DNA of 64,000 bases from Aureimonas flava (GCF_003583935.1 NZ_QYRN01000005.1:186001-250000), one strand, 5' to 3'. Positions 51,391-60,899 are shown, counted from the stretch's first letter. Notes: generated from the sequence alone by a model not told the origin. Translations and numbers: made by a program.

Positions 51391-51718
51391 GGACGGCGGA
51401 CTCCGGCTCTGAACGGGCGCGGCACCATCGCGGCACCGGCTTCGGGCAAGGCATATAGGACAGGCCGCCCGCCGGCGCATCCCGCCTTTCCCCGGCGGAA
51501 TCGAGCACCGCCGGGCGGGCGAATCGGCAGGCGGCCAACGAGCCTGGTCCGAATTTCACTGGGCGTTAACCAGATTCCTGTGTATTGGCGCGAAAGTAGA
51601 CCATGTGTCATTTTCGTGCCGCACTCGTTTCCGATGACGCTCGTCGGCTTGATCGAGTTCATTTGCGAACTGATGGGGGACGTCCATCAGCGGGACGACG
51701 CACCGGGGGAAGTACCGT
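51391..51718. other. 328-bp intergenic region
   Basis: This gap separates the divergent pepF and DUF882 genes and must contain both promoters. The central part (51545-51660) is markedly more AT-rich than its flanks. I see no convincing promoter pair, operator or small gene. Confidence 0.5.
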
Positions 51719-53464
51719 ATGTTCGGATGGACCGAATGCGTCTCGCGACGCGCCTTCAAACGTGCGGCGGTCGTCCTGATGGGGCTGTTGGCCGCGACGG
51801 CGGCGCAAGCCGAGACGCGGACCCTGAAGCTCTACCACGTCCATCTCAAGGAAAAGACCGAGATCACCTACAAGCGTGACGGCAAGTTCCTGCCCGACGG
51901 CCTGAAGAAGGCCAACTGGGCGCTGCGCGACTGGCGCGAGAACAAGCCGACCACGATGGACCCCAAGCTGCTCGACCTCCTCTACGAGGCGCACAAGCAG
52001 TCGGGCTCGCGCGGCTACATCCACGTGATCGGCGGCTACCGCTCGCCCGGCACCAACAAGATGCTGCGCTCGCGCTCGTCGGGCGTGGCGGGCTCCAGCC
52101 TGCACATGTCGGGCAAGGCGGTCGACTTCTTCCTGCCCGACGTGCCTCTCAAGAAGGTGCGCGACATCGGCCTGCGCATGCAGCTCGGCGGCGTCGGATA
52201 CTACCCGCGCTCGGGCTCGCCCTTCGTCCATTTCGACACCGGAAAGGGCCGCTACTGGCCGCGCATGAGCCGCAAGGAGCTGGCGTCCGTCTTCCCGAAG
52301 GGCAACACGATCCATGTGCCCGCCGACGGCAAGCCGCTGCCGGGCTACGAGACGGCGCTCGCCTCCTACAACAAGCGCAAGGGTGCGAACGACGTGCAGA
52401 TCGCCTCCGCGTCGCGCTCGGGCGGCGGTCGCTCGCTGCTGGCGGCGATCTTCGGCGGCGGCGCGGACGAGGCGGAGGACGAGGCGGAGGCCACGGCGGC
52501 GCCCGTGGGCCGGACCCCGGCGCCGCGCCCGCAGGCCGCGCCCGAGCCCGCCGTGCAGGTGGCGGCGGTCCGGCCGGCCCGCGCCCTGCCGCCGGCCACG
52601 CTCCCCAACGGCGTTCCCATGCCCGAGCGCGACGCGTTCGACGGCTCCAGCCCGGTCCGTGCCGCGCCGCCCGCCGGCATCCCCGCCGAGACCGCGGTGG
52701 CCGCGCTGGTGCCGGCCCGCGTGCCGCTGCCGACCAGCGCGCCCGTGCGGCCCGACGCCGTGGATCCAGCGCAGACCCTGGTCGCCGCCCTGGAGGCGGA
52801 GGCCGCGCCGGTCGAGGCCGCTCCGGGCGCGCCCGCGCAGCTCGCCTACGCCGTGCCCACCCCGCGCGCCCGCCCGCCCTTCGAGGCCGTGCTGCGCGGC
52901 GAGCAGGCGGCCCTCCCGACGCCGCGCATGATCGGCGCCGAGCCCGATCTCACGCCCGAATCTATCATCGCCGCCGCGATGGCGGAAAGCGCGGCTGCGG
53001 CGGCTGGCACCGACGGCGCGAACCATCCGGCCGCCGTGCCCTCGCATCGGCCGGCAGCGGTGGCGGCGCTCGCGGCGACGCCCGTGCCGGCATCGTCCGG
53101 GCCGATCCGCCTCGCCTCGCTCGATACCGCCGCTTCCGGGACGGGCGGCGCGGTGCGCCGGACAGTATCCGCCAAGGGGGGGCGCGTGGTCGGCGACGAG
53201 GCGGCGATCGCGGCCGCCCGCCGCGCCGCCCAGCCGTCCCGCCGGATGATCGCCGAGCGCGTCGAGGTTGCATCGCTGATCTCGAACCCGGAGCGGCGGG
53301 CCCTGGAGCAGGACCTGCAGCGCCCCGTCGCCCACGGCCTGATCGGCAACCTGCCCGACGCGGTGTTCGCCCACGGCTTCTCGCGCAAGGACGGGGCGCC
53401 CGCGGCCTCCTCGCGCTTCGAGGGCAAGGCCGTGCACTTCATGCCGGTGCGCAAGATCAACTGA
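51719..53464 (+). CDS. DUF882/YcbK-family murein peptidase with long disordered tail
   Basis: This 581-residue exported protein has an N-terminal signal with adjacent arginines (SRRAFKRAAVVLMGLLAATA). Residues about 35-200 form a DUF882 (M15-like) zinc peptidase domain: GGYRSPGTNKMLRSRSSG, GSSLHMSGKAVDFFLPD (His/Asp ligands) and SPFVHFDTG (His ligand). E. coli MepK of this family cuts 3-3 crosslinks in peptidoglycan. The remaining 370 residues are Ala/Pro-rich and probably disordered, ending in a short ordered segment (VAHGLIGNLPDAVFAHGF). GGGGGAAG precedes ATG 51719. The long tail is unusual compared with the roughly 180-residue family core. Confidence 0.86.
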   Translation: MFGWTECVSRRAFKRAAVVLMGLLAATAAQAETRTLKLYHVHLKEKTEITYKRDGKFLPDGLKKANWALRDWRENKPTTMDPKLLDLLYEAHKQSGSRGYIHVIGGYRSPGTNKMLRSRSSGVAGSSLHMSGKAVDFFLPDVPLKKVRDIGLRMQLGGVGYYPRSGSPFVHFDTGKGRYWPRMSRKELASVFPKGNTIHVPADGKPLPGYETALASYNKRKGANDVQIASASRSGGGRSLLAAIFGGGADEAEDEAEATAAPVGRTPAPRPQAAPEPAVQVAAVRPARALPPATLPNGVPMPERDAFDGSSPVRAAPPAGIPAETAVAALVPARVPLPTSAPVRPDAVDPAQTLVAALEAEAAPVEAAPGAPAQLAYAVPTPRARPPFEAVLRGEQAALPTPRMIGAEPDLTPESIIAAAMAESAAAAAGTDGANHPAAVPSHRPAAVAALAATPVPASSGPIRLASLDTAASGTGGAVRRTVSAKGGRVVGDEAAIAAARRAAQPSRRMIAERVEVASLISNPERRALEQDLQRPVAHGLIGNLPDAVFAHGFSRKDGAPAASSRFEGKAVHFMPVRKIN

Positions 53465-53666
53465 GCCGACGGATCCCGCCGGTTCTCGCCGAAGCAAGCG
53501 TCCACGCCGCCGCGCGGATGGTTGCTTCGGCCGATCGGCGGTCCGGGGCGAAGGTCGCGAAGTCATCCGCCCGTCGCGGCGTGTTCGTGCACCGGTTGCG
53601 GGAAGTTGATTTCGTACCGATGCCGTCCGCAAGGTGCCGGTTAACTGTGCGTTTCGAAAACCGCGC

Positions 53667-53695
53667 TTGACAAAGACCCGAGCGTTTCTCAGATA
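53667..53695 (+). promoter_or_regulatory. Probable mucR promoter
   Basis: TTGACA (53667-53672) and CAGATA (53690-53695) are 17 bp apart, about 125 bp upstream of mucR. The whole gap 53465-53823 (359 bp) has no gene and contains AT-rich tracts downstream of this promoter, which suit the H-NS-like binding and autorepression known for MucR. Confidence 0.55.
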
Positions 53696-53823
53696 CCGTA
53701 TCAATCAACGTATGCGAACAGTTGCATCGACGGGCCTTGAAGACGATTCGCGTTTTCCTGCGCAATTGCCCCGTGCCCTTCACTTCGGCAACTGTTCCGC
53801 CTGATGATCGGATCGGATAAGAG

Positions 53824-54249
53824 ATGGACGAGTCGAACCTGTCGGACGACAACGCCGGGCTGATGGAACTCACGGCCGAGGTCGTGGCGGCCTATGTGAG
53901 CAACCATTCGCTGCCGGTCTCCGATCTGCCCGCCCTGATCGCCGACGTCCACGGCGCCCTGGGAATGGCCGGCGCGCAGCCCGAGCCGCCGCCGGCCGAG
54001 AAGCCCAAGCCGGCCGTGTCGGTCAGGAAGTCCGTCACCGACGATTACATCGTCTGTCTGGAAGACGGAAAGAAGTTCAAGTCGCTCAAGCGCCACCTGA
54101 TGACGCATTACAACCTGTCGCCCGAGGAATACCGCGAGAAGTGGGAGCTTCCGGCGGACTATCCGATGGTGGCGCCGAGCTACGCAGCGGCGCGCTCGCG
54201 CCTCGCCAAGCAGATGGGCCTCGGCCACAAGCGTCGGCGCGGCCGCTGA
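53824..54249 (+). CDS. mucR: MucR/Ros-family zinc-finger transcriptional regulator
   Basis: This 141-residue regulator has a variable N-terminal oligomerisation region ([19 protein letters not shown]) and a C-terminal prokaryotic zinc-finger domain (residues about 74-130). Cys78 is present in [17 protein letters not shown], but the usual second Cys is Asp, as in several MucR relatives; His91 and His95 are conserved. The [15 protein letters not shown] helix follows. MucR proteins repress exopolysaccharide, motility and cell-cycle genes by binding AT-rich DNA. GGATAAGAG lies next to the ATG. It is a single gene with a long 5' leader. Confidence 0.94.
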   Translation: MDESNLSDDNAGLMELTAEVVAAYVSNHSLPVSDLPALIADVHGALGMAGAQPEPPPAEKPKPAVSVRKSVTDDYIVCLEDGKKFKSLKRHLMTHYNLSPEEYREKWELPADYPMVAPSYAAARSRLAKQMGLGHKRRRGR

Positions 54250-54276
54250 TCGACCGCATCTGACTTTCGACTTGGT

Positions 54277-54306
54277 GACGCCTCCGGCTCCCCCGCCGGG
54301 GGCGTC
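54277..54306 (+). terminator. Hairpin after mucR
   Basis: GACGCC-T-CCGGC-TCCCCC-GCCGG-G-GGCGTC folds into an 11-bp stem with one mismatch pair and a 6-nt loop, 28 bp after the mucR stop. No U-run follows, so it may stop transcription weakly or protect the 3' end. Confidence 0.5.
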
Positions 54307-54749
54307 GTCGCGTTCGGACCTTGCGGGCGTCGATGGCCCCGGCTCACGGAACCGTTCGGCGTTGCCGGGCTGCGCCTGCCGGGGGGGGGCCTTCGCTTCC
54401 GGTCGTTCGATCAGGCTCGAGGACGGTCGGCACGAAGCCGCCCACCGCGGCGACCGCCGTGCCGGCGCGGGAGCGCCACTCGCCCGCCGCCGTCGTGCCG
54501 ATGCGGAGGCCGTTTCGCTGGTCCCGGCCTGCTGCGTGCAGGACCCGCTTCCCGGCGAGGTCTCGCGATGGCCGGGCGTTGCCCCCGCGCGCAGCCTCGC
54601 GACGATGCCCGTGTCGATCGTGTCCGGCCGGTCGGCGCGGATCGCGGCCGGAGCGCACCCCGCGCGGCGGCTGGCGGGAGGTCTTCTCGGCGGTGCACGT
54701 GGCGCGGGAAGTGTTCGTGGCGCCTGGCGGCCGGGGCGGGGCGCCTCGG
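54307..54749. other. 443-bp region without a convincing gene
   Basis: This lies between the mucR hairpin and the LysR gene. Very GC-rich, with overlapping Arg/Pro/Ala-rich frames on both strands that lack ribosome-binding sites and conserved-looking motifs; typical of non-coding high-GC DNA. A run of nine G (54380-54388) is present. I see no RNA gene or repeat. Confidence 0.5.
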
Positions 54750-55643
54750 TCAGCCGCGATGACGCAGCGCGTCCAGCACCACCTGGAACGCGGCGGAGGG
54801 CTGGCGGCGGTTCGGATAGTAGAGATGGTAGCCCGACCAGGGCGGGCACCAGTCGGCCAGCACCCGCACGAGGCGCCCGCTGTCGAGGTCGGGCCGCGCC
54901 AGGCCGAGGGGCATGTAGCCGAGCCCGTAGCCGTCCAGGCTCGCCGCCAGGACCTGGCGGATACCGTTGAAGGTCGCCTGGCCCGCCACCCGGACGCGCA
55001 TCTCGCGATCGCCCTTCTCGAAGTCCCACACGTAGTTGCCGCCATGCGTCGGCAGCCAGAGGTTGATGCAGCGATGCGCGGCGAGATCCTGGGGAACCAG
55101 CGGCGGGTCGCGGCCCTCGAAATAGGCCGGCGCGCCCACCACGGCGTAGGCCTCGTCGGGAGCGATCCGGATCGCGATCATGCCCTCGGCGACCGTCTCG
55201 CCGAGGCGCACGCCGGCGTCGAACCGGTCGGCCACGATGTCGGTCAGGCCGTAGTCGGACACCACCTGGACCTCGATCTCGGGATAGTCGCGCAGCACCC
55301 GCGACAGCTTCGGCCAGATCACCGTGTCGATGGCGTAGTCCACCGCCGTGATCCGAACCATGCCCGCCGGCCGGCTGCCGAGGCCGGCCACCGCCACCAG
55401 CTCCTCCTCGATCTCGCGGAAGCGCGGCTCGAGGCTGGCGATCAGACGCTCGCCGGCCGGAGTCGGGCTGACGCTGCGCGTGGTGCGCGTCAACAGGCGC
55501 ACCCCGACGCGTTCCTCGAGCTGGCGGACGGTGTGGCTCAGCGCCGACTGCGACACGCCGAGCTGCGCCGCCGCGCGCGTGAAGCTGCGCTCGCGGGCCA
55601 CGGCGAGGAACGCCATCAGGCTGTTGACGTTCTCGCGCAGCAT
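54750..55643 (-). CDS. LysR-family transcriptional regulator
   Basis: This 297-residue LTTR has an N-terminal HTH (NSLMAFLAVARERSFTRAAA, then SQSALSHTVRQLEERVGVRL) and a PBP2-like effector domain (MVRITAVDYAIDTVIWPKLS; VADRFDAGVRLGETVAEGMI; NLWLPTHGGNYVWDFEKGD). The DAGVRLGE segment is typical of the CrgA/DsdC-like group that often sits next to dehydrogenase and cupin genes. It is divergent from the cupin-cupin-alcohol dehydrogenase cluster (209-bp gap) and is its likely activator. The effector is unknown. Confidence 0.9.
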   Translation of the reverse strand: MLRENVNSLMAFLAVARERSFTRAAAQLGVSQSALSHTVRQLEERVGVRLLTRTTRSVSPTPAGERLIASLEPRFREIEEELVAVAGLGSRPAGMVRITAVDYAIDTVIWPKLSRVLRDYPEIEVQVVSDYGLTDIVADRFDAGVRLGETVAEGMIAIRIAPDEAYAVVGAPAYFEGRDPPLVPQDLAAHRCINLWLPTHGGNYVWDFEKGDREMRVRVAGQATFNGIRQVLAASLDGYGLGYMPLGLARPDLDSGRLVRVLADWCPPWSGYHLYYPNRRQPSAAFQVVLDALRHRG

Positions 55644-55852
55644 TCATGATCTCCGGTCATCGGACCATGCGGGTTTCGTCGGTCTACGGCAATCGCGGCG
55701 CTCCGTCCGAGGGCGGCTCCGGGCGAGGCGGCGCGCATTCATGTGCACCGCTCATAGGTTCTAGCGAACGGGGCCCCCTAATCGAACGCCTCCGGAGGTG
55801 TAGATAGGCGTCGAAACCGCCGCGGGGCGGCCTCGATCGAGGAGCGACCACC

Positions 55853-56251
55853 ATGGATATCACCAAGAACGGTGCCAACCCTTCCGGCAAGGGGCCCGCC
55901 GACTGGTTCACGGGCAGCGTGCGCGTCGATCCGCTGTTTGCCGCCAACGAGGCGCGGCGCGGCGCTGGTGCCCTGGTGACCTTCGAGCCGGGCGCCCGGA
56001 CGGCGTGGCACACCCATCCGGTCGGCCAGACGCTGATCGTCACCGCCGGCATCGGGCTGGTGCAGCGCGAGGGCGGCCCGATCCAGGAGATCCGTCCCGG
56101 CGACGTCGTGTGGTTCGAGCCGGGCGAGCGGCACTGGCACGGCGCGGCGCGCGACAACGCGATGAGCCACATTGCCATCCAGGAACACGAGGACGGCAAG
56201 GTCGTGGACTGGATGGAGCATGTCACCGACGACGAGTACGCCGCGCGGTGA
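55853..56251 (+). CDS. Cytosolic small cupin protein
   Basis: This 132-residue single-domain cupin has motif 1 [19 protein letters not shown] with metal-binding His residues and motif 2 [20 protein letters not shown] family trait is the N-terminal [12 protein letters not shown] and the C-terminal [20 protein letters not shown]. There is no signal peptide. GAGGAG precedes ATG 55853. The next gene is an exported paralogue, and an alcohol dehydrogenase follows, so a shared substrate is likely, perhaps a carboxymuconolactone- or aldehyde-type compound, but none can be named. Confidence 0.85.
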   Translation: MDITKNGANPSGKGPADWFTGSVRVDPLFAANEARRGAGALVTFEPGARTAWHTHPVGQTLIVTAGIGLVQREGGPIQEIRPGDVVWFEPGERHWHGAARDNAMSHIAIQEHEDGKVVDWMEHVTDDEYAAR

Positions 56252-56303
56252 GCCCGGCGAAGCCCGCCGCGCGCGAGCCCATCCGAACGAGGAGGAGACA
56301 CCG

Positions 56304-56768
56304 ATGAAGACGCTTCCCGCCGCCCTCGTCGCCCTGGCGCTCGCCGGCGCTGCGGCGCAGGCCGAGACGAGCACGATCTCGCCGAACGGTTCGCGCGCCT
56401 CCGCCAAGGGTGCCGATGCGAACTTCACGGGCTCGGTGATCGTGGATCCCCTCTACGCCCCCAACGAGCACACCGCCAACGGTGGCGGGCTCGTGACCTT
56501 CGAGCCCGGCGCCCGTTCGGCCTGGCACACCCATCCCGCCGGCCAGGTGCTGATCGTCACCCGCGGTCTCGGCTGGGTGCAGGAGGAGGGCGGCCGCAAG
56601 CGCGAGATCGGTCCCGGCGACGTGGTGTGGACCCCGCCGGGCGTGAAGCACTGGCATGGCGCGACGGCCGAGACCGCCATGTCCCACATCGCCATCACCA
56701 ACGTCCGCGACGGCGAGAACGTCGCGTGGATGGAGCAGGTGGACGACGCGCAATACGCGGCCGACTGA
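56304..56768 (+). CDS. Exported cupin paralogue
   Basis: This 154-residue protein has a signal peptide (residues 1-20, [12 protein letters not shown]) followed by a cupin very like its neighbour: [34 protein letters not shown] and [20 protein letters not shown], then [29 protein letters not shown] lies 6 bp before ATG 56304. The two cupins clearly arose by duplication, one kept inside and one sent to the periplasm. It is 52 bp after the first cupin and 62 bp before the dehydrogenase, in one probable operon. Confidence 0.85.
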   Translation: MKTLPAALVALALAGAAAQAETSTISPNGSRASAKGADANFTGSVIVDPLYAPNEHTANGGGLVTFEPGARSAWHTHPAGQVLIVTRGLGWVQEEGGRKREIGPGDVVWTPPGVKHWHGATAETAMSHIAITNVRDGENVAWMEQVDDAQYAAD

Positions 56769-56830
56769 TACGACCCCTTCGCGGGCGGCGTGCCGCTCGC
56801 GCCTTTCGATACGACACGAGGATTGTGCCC

Positions 56831-57895
56831 ATGTTCATCTGCGAAGGCTTCGCCACCCCGGCCGCCGATCAGCCCCTTGCCCCCTTCCGGTTCGAGCGCC
56901 GCGATGTCGGCGAGCGGGACGTCAAGATCGACATCCTGTTCTGCGGCGTCTGCCATTCGGACCTCCACCAGGCCCGCAACGACTGGCGGAACACCACCTA
57001 TCCCTGCCTGCCGGGCCACGAGATCGTCGGCCGCGTGTCGGCGGTGGGCGCCGGCGTGACGAAGTTCAAGGTCGGGGACCTTGCCGGCGTCGGCTGCATG
57101 GTCGCCTCCTGCCAGGCCTGCGCGGCCTGCGCCGACGGCCTGGAGAACTATTGCCAGAACGGCTTTGTCGCGACCTACAACGGCGTCGAGCCGCAGACGG
57201 GCCGCACCACCTTCGGCGGCTATTCCGAGGCGGTCGTGGTGGACGAGGGCTTTACGCTTCGCATCCCCGAGAACCTCGAGCTCGCCGCCGTCGCGCCGCT
57301 CCTGTGCGCGGGCATCACCACCTATTCGCCGCTGCGCCACTGGGACGTCGGCCCCGGCCAGAAGGTCGGCATCGTGGGGCTCGGCGGCCTCGGGCACATG
57401 GGCGTCAAGCTCGCCCATGCGATGGGCGCCCACGTCGTGCTGTTCACGACCTCGCCCGGCAAGGCGGACGACGCCCGGCGGCTGGGCGCGGACGAGGTGA
57501 TCGTCTCCACCGATCCCGCCCAGATGGGCGCGCACGGCGAGAGCTTCGATTTCATCCTCGACTGCGTGGCGGCCGAGCACGACGTCAACGCCTATCTCAA
57601 TCTTCTCAAGCGCGACGGGACGATGTGCCAGGTCGGCGCGCCGGAACGGCCGCTGTCCGTGGCGGCCTTCTCGGTGATCTGGCGCCGGCGCAACTTCGCC
57701 GGATCGCTGATCGGCGGCATCGCGGAAACGCAGGAGATGCTCGACTTCTGCGCCGAGCACGGCATCGTCTCCGACATCGAGATGATCGACATCCACGACA
57801 TCGAAGCCGCCTATGCGCGCATGCTGAAGAGCGACGTGAAGTATCGGTTCGTGATCGACATGGCGACGCTGAAGGACACCAGGCCAACCGCCTGA
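56831..57895 (+). CDS. Zinc-type NAD(P)-dependent alcohol dehydrogenase (YahK/CAD-like)
   Basis: This 354-residue medium-chain dehydrogenase of the cinnamyl-alcohol-dehydrogenase branch has catalytic zinc ligands in [15 protein letters not shown] and GHEIVGRV, a structural zinc site with four cysteines ([20 protein letters not shown]), the Rossmann motif [19 protein letters not shown], and the [12 protein letters not shown] segment typical of YahK. It likely reduces aldehydes using NADPH. It is the last gene of the cupin cluster, divergent from a LysR regulator. Confidence 0.92.
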   Translation: MFICEGFATPAADQPLAPFRFERRDVGERDVKIDILFCGVCHSDLHQARNDWRNTTYPCLPGHEIVGRVSAVGAGVTKFKVGDLAGVGCMVASCQACAACADGLENYCQNGFVATYNGVEPQTGRTTFGGYSEAVVVDEGFTLRIPENLELAAVAPLLCAGITTYSPLRHWDVGPGQKVGIVGLGGLGHMGVKLAHAMGAHVVLFTTSPGKADDARRLGADEVIVSTDPAQMGAHGESFDFILDCVAAEHDVNAYLNLLKRDGTMCQVGAPERPLSVAAFSVIWRRRNFAGSLIGGIAETQEMLDFCAEHGIVSDIEMIDIHDIEAAYARMLKSDVKYRFVIDMATLKDTRPTA

Positions 57896-57911
57896 TCCCC
57901 AGACGGCGCGG

Positions 57912-57959
57912 GACGGGGCGGGAGCGGCCCCGGCCCGTCGCGATCGAGCCCGCCCCGTC
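57912..57959. terminator. Convergent-gene hairpin
   Basis: GACGGGGCGGG (57912-57922) and CCCGCCCCGTC (57949-57959) form a perfect 11-bp stem around a 26-nt loop. It lies between the converging alcohol dehydrogenase and gapR genes. No T-run is present. Confidence 0.55.
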
Positions 57960-57997
57960 CGGACCCTCACGGGAAGCCGACCGGGGCGGGCGACCGC

Positions 57998-58261
57998 TCA
58001 GTTCATGCCGAGCGCCTGAAGGTAGAGGTCGAGGATCGCCTCCTGCTCGGCCCGCTCGTTTCGGTCCTGCTTGCGCAGCGACACGACCTTGCGCAGCACC
58101 TTGGTGTCGTAGCCGCGCGACTTGGCCTCGCCGTAGACGTCCTTCACGTCGTCGGCGATCTGCTTCTTCTCCTCCTCGAGGCGCTCGATGCGCTCCACGA
58201 AGGAGCGCAGCTCGTCGGCCGCGACGTTGGTTTCGGCAGCATTCTCGATCGTCTGGGACAT
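57998..58261 (-). CDS. gapR: GapR nucleoid-associated protein (DUF2312)
   Basis: This 87-residue, almost wholly helical protein has the DUF2312/GapR pattern: [40 protein letters not shown] and [17 protein letters not shown]. GapR of Caulobacter binds overtwisted AT-rich DNA ahead of polymerases and supports chromosome replication and segregation as a tetrameric clamp. The start at 58261 gives MSQTIENAA, usual for the family. It is a single gene in the conserved gapR-DUF1244-DUF1036-pyk neighbourhood. Confidence 0.94.
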   Translation of the reverse strand: MSQTIENAAETNVAADELRSFVERIERLEEEKKQIADDVKDVYGEAKSRGYDTKVLRKVVSLRKQDRNERAEQEAILDLYLQALGMN

Positions 58262-58512
58262 GGGTCTAGCCTGATGAAGCGGCGGGCCGGGAAGCGTCCG
58301 CCTGATGGATGTGTCGGCGCGGGGGTCGGATCCGCGGGGCGGCCTCAGGCGCCCCGGTGCCCGGCACGGCGCCCTGCCTGGGGATCGACGGCGGGCAGGA
58401 CGGCGCTGGGCATGGGACGGACCTCGTATCGGGCGACGGAGCGAAGCCGCCCGCGCGGGCGTCGGCTTCCCCTTCGATGACGCCGAATGGTTACCCGAGG
58501 GTTACCTCCACC

Positions 58513-58812
58513 TCAATCGTGCGCGCGCGCGCCGGAGAAGGCGGCCTGCGCGTCTGCGCTCGCCTCGCGCTGGTGCAGCGCGCGCCATTCGTCGTAGGGC
58601 ATGCCGTAGACGATCTCGCGCGCCGCCTCCTTGGTGAGCGGCGCCCCGGCTTCGGCCGAGGCCTCGGCATACCAGGTCGACAGGCAGTTGCGGCAGAAGC
58701 CGGCAAGGTTCATCAGGTCTATGTTCTGGACGTCTGGGCGCGCGCGCAGATGGTCGCGCAACCGCCGGAAGGCGGCGGCCTCGAGCTCGGTCGTCGTTGG
58801 GGCACGGTCCAT
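58513..58812 (-). CDS. DUF1244 family protein
   Basis: This 99-residue protein has the DUF1244 hallmark NIDLMNLAGFCRNCLSTWY (two cysteines in CRNC) and EIVYGMPYDEWRALHQREAS. The family is small, mostly alphaproteobacterial, with a helical fold and unknown function. The position next to gapR and DUF1036/pyk is conserved in Hyphomicrobiales. A 251-bp gap separates it from gapR, so each probably has its own promoter. Confidence 0.9.
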   Translation of the reverse strand: MDRAPTTTELEAAAFRRLRDHLRARPDVQNIDLMNLAGFCRNCLSTWYAEASAEAGAPLTKEAAREIVYGMPYDEWRALHQREASADAQAAFSGARAHD

Positions 58813-58995
58813 GGTCGGCTCCTGGTCTTGGCGTCGCCGTTCGATATCGCCCCGCCGCCGCCGGCCCGCAAGCCGGCCCCGCCGCGCGATCGCATCGATT
58901 TAATAAAAAGTGGCGCCGTTGGGCCGCCCCGCCTTTGACAGTTTTCCTGACTATGCGAGAAGGGCCCGCCGCCGTCCTTATCCAAAGGGTCGCCC

Positions 58996-59466
58996 ATGCT
59001 GTCCTGCCCGATCCTGGGTCTGCAATCCCCGATCGCCGCCGCCGCTCTCGCCCTGGCCCTCTCCGCCTTCGCCGCCCCGTTCCTGAGCACCGACGCGCAC
59101 GCGGACTTCCGCGTCTGCAACGGGACGCAGGCGCTGGTGGGCGTCGCGGTCGGGCAGCGAACGGCGGAAGGCTGGGTCAGCGAGGGCTGGTGGCGCATCC
59201 CGGCGACGACGTGTCGCTCCGTCATCGAGGGCGAGCTGCAGTCGCGCTACTATTACATCTACGCCGAGGACGCCGAGGGCCTCGGGCGCTGGGCGGGCGA
59301 CATCGACATGTGCATCGCCGAAAACGAGTTCAAGATCGTCGGAGTCAAGGACTGCTTCGCCCGCGGGTTCCAGAAGATGGGCTTTCGGGAGTACGACACC
59401 GGCGGACAGGGCAGCTGGATGGTCCAGCTGACGGAAGCGGCACGCGAGGGGACCGACAAGCCATGA
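58996..59466 (+). CDS. DUF1036 family exported protein
   Basis: This 156-residue protein has a signal peptide (residues about 1-36, ending DAHA), then the DUF1036 core: DFRVCNGTQALVGVAVGQRT, GWVSEGWWRIPATTCRSVIE, YYYIYAEDAEG and FARGFQKMGFREYDTG. Cysteines (four in the mature part) likely form disulfides in the periplasm. Function unknown. Its TGA overlaps the pyk ATG (ATGA), so pyruvate kinase is translationally coupled to it, a conserved and rather odd pairing of an exported protein with a glycolytic enzyme. Confidence 0.9.
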   Translation: MLSCPILGLQSPIAAAALALALSAFAAPFLSTDAHADFRVCNGTQALVGVAVGQRTAEGWVSEGWWRIPATTCRSVIEGELQSRYYYIYAEDAEGLGRWAGDIDMCIAENEFKIVGVKDCFARGFQKMGFREYDTGGQGSWMVQLTEAAREGTDKP

Positions 59467-60899
59467 AACGCAATCGCCGCGTGAAGATTCTCGCAACGCT
59501 CGGGCCGGCCTCGTCCGACGAGGCGATGATCCGCAAGCTGCACGAAGCGGGCGCCGACGTCTTCCGCATCAACATGAGCCACACCGACCACGACACGATG
59601 CGAGAGCTCGTAGCGCGCATCCGCCGGGTCGAGGCGGCGGTGGACCGGCCGATCGGCATCCTCGCCGATCTCCAGGGTCCCAAGCTGCGCGTCGGCAAGT
59701 TCGCCGAAGGCAAGGTGGACCTCCAGCCCGGCGACATCATCACCCTGGACGACAATCCGGAGCCGGGCGACCGCAACCGCGTCTACCTGCCCCATCCCGA
59801 GATCCTCCAGACCGTCCAGCCGGGCCACCGCCTGCTGATCGACGACGGCAAGCTTCAACTCCGCGCGCTGAAATCGACCGGCACCGCGATCCGCTGCGAG
59901 GTCGTCGCGGGCACGCGCATCTCCGACAAGAAGGGCGTCAGCCTGCCCGACACGCTGCTCACCAGCGGCGCGCTGACCGACAAGGACCGGCGCGATCTCG
60001 ACGCGGTTCTGGAGGCCGAGGTCGACTGGCTGGCGCTGTCCTTCATCCAGCGGCCGGAGGATCTCGCCGAGGCGCGCAAGCTCTCGCGCGGGCGCGCCGG
60101 CCTCCTGTCCAAGATCGAGAAGCCGCAGGCCGTGGAGCGGCTCGACGAGATCATCGAACTGTCGGACGCGATCATGGTCGCGCGCGGCGACCTCGGCGTC
60201 GAGATGCCGCTGGAGCAGGTGCCCGGCATCCAGAAGCGCATCACGCGCGCGGCGCGGCGCGCCGGCAAGCCGGTGGTGGTCGCCACTCAGATGCTGGAAT
60301 CGATGATCACCGCCCCGGTGCCGACGCGCGCCGAGGTGTCGGACGTGTCGATCGCCGTGTTCGAGGGCGCGGACGCGGTGATGCTGTCGGCCGAATCGGC
60401 GGCCGGCGCCTATCCGATCGAGGCCGTCCAGACCATGGACCGCATCGCCGTCGAGGTGGAGAAGGACCCGCTCTATCCCGGCATCATCTTCGCCCAGCGC
60501 CCCGCGGCCGAGGCGACGGGCGCCGACGCCGTGTCGCTGGCGGCGCGCCAGATCGCCGAGACGCTGCAGGTGGCGGCCATCGTCACCTACACCTCGACCG
60601 GCACGACCGGCCTGCGCACGGCGCGCGAGCGCCCGCAGATCCCGATCCTCGCCCTGTCGCCGATCGAGGCGACGGCGCGCCGGCTCAGCCTCGTCTGGGG
60701 CCTGCACTGCGTGGTCACGGAGGATGCGTTCGACATGGAGGACATGATCAACCGCGCCTGCCGCCTCGCCGTCCAGCAGGGCTACGCGCGCGTCGGCGAG
60801 CGGGTCACCGTGACGGCCGGCGTGCCGCTGCGCACGCCCGGCGCCACCAACATGATCCGCATCGCCTATATCGGCTCCGACGGCCTCTCGGCCGTCTGA
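59463..60899 (+). CDS. pyk: Pyruvate kinase
   Basis: This 478-residue glycolytic enzyme transfers phosphate from PEP to ADP. Visible landmarks: RVKILATLGPASSDE and DVFRINMSHTDHDTM at the N-terminus, ILADLQGPKLRVGKF, the catalytic-metal segment LLSKIEKPQAVERLDEII with DAIMVARGDLGVEMPLE, and KPVVVATQMLESMI. The C-terminal regulatory domain has IVTYTSTGTTGLRTARERP. Length is typical of the type II enzymes. ATG 59463 overlaps the DUF1036 stop by 4 bp. A hairpin follows. Confidence 0.96.
   Translation: MKRNRRVKILATLGPASSDEAMIRKLHEAGADVFRINMSHTDHDTMRELVARIRRVEAAVDRPIGILADLQGPKLRVGKFAEGKVDLQPGDIITLDDNPEPGDRNRVYLPHPEILQTVQPGHRLLIDDGKLQLRALKSTGTAIRCEVVAGTRISDKKGVSLPDTLLTSGALTDKDRRDLDAVLEAEVDWLALSFIQRPEDLAEARKLSRGRAGLLSKIEKPQAVERLDEIIELSDAIMVARGDLGVEMPLEQVPGIQKRITRAARRAGKPVVVATQMLESMITAPVPTRAEVSDVSIAVFEGADAVMLSAESAAGAYPIEAVQTMDRIAVEVEKDPLYPGIIFAQRPAAEATGADAVSLAARQIAETLQVAAIVTYTSTGTTGLRTARERPQIPILALSPIEATARRLSLVWGLHCVVTEDAFDMEDMINRACRLAVQQGYARVGERVTVTAGVPLRTPGATNMIRIAYIGSDGLSAV

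Noticed and set aside
54307-54749. Small genes between mucR and the LysR gene
   Set aside because: Arg/Pro/Ala-rich frames on both strands, no ribosome-binding site, no motif.
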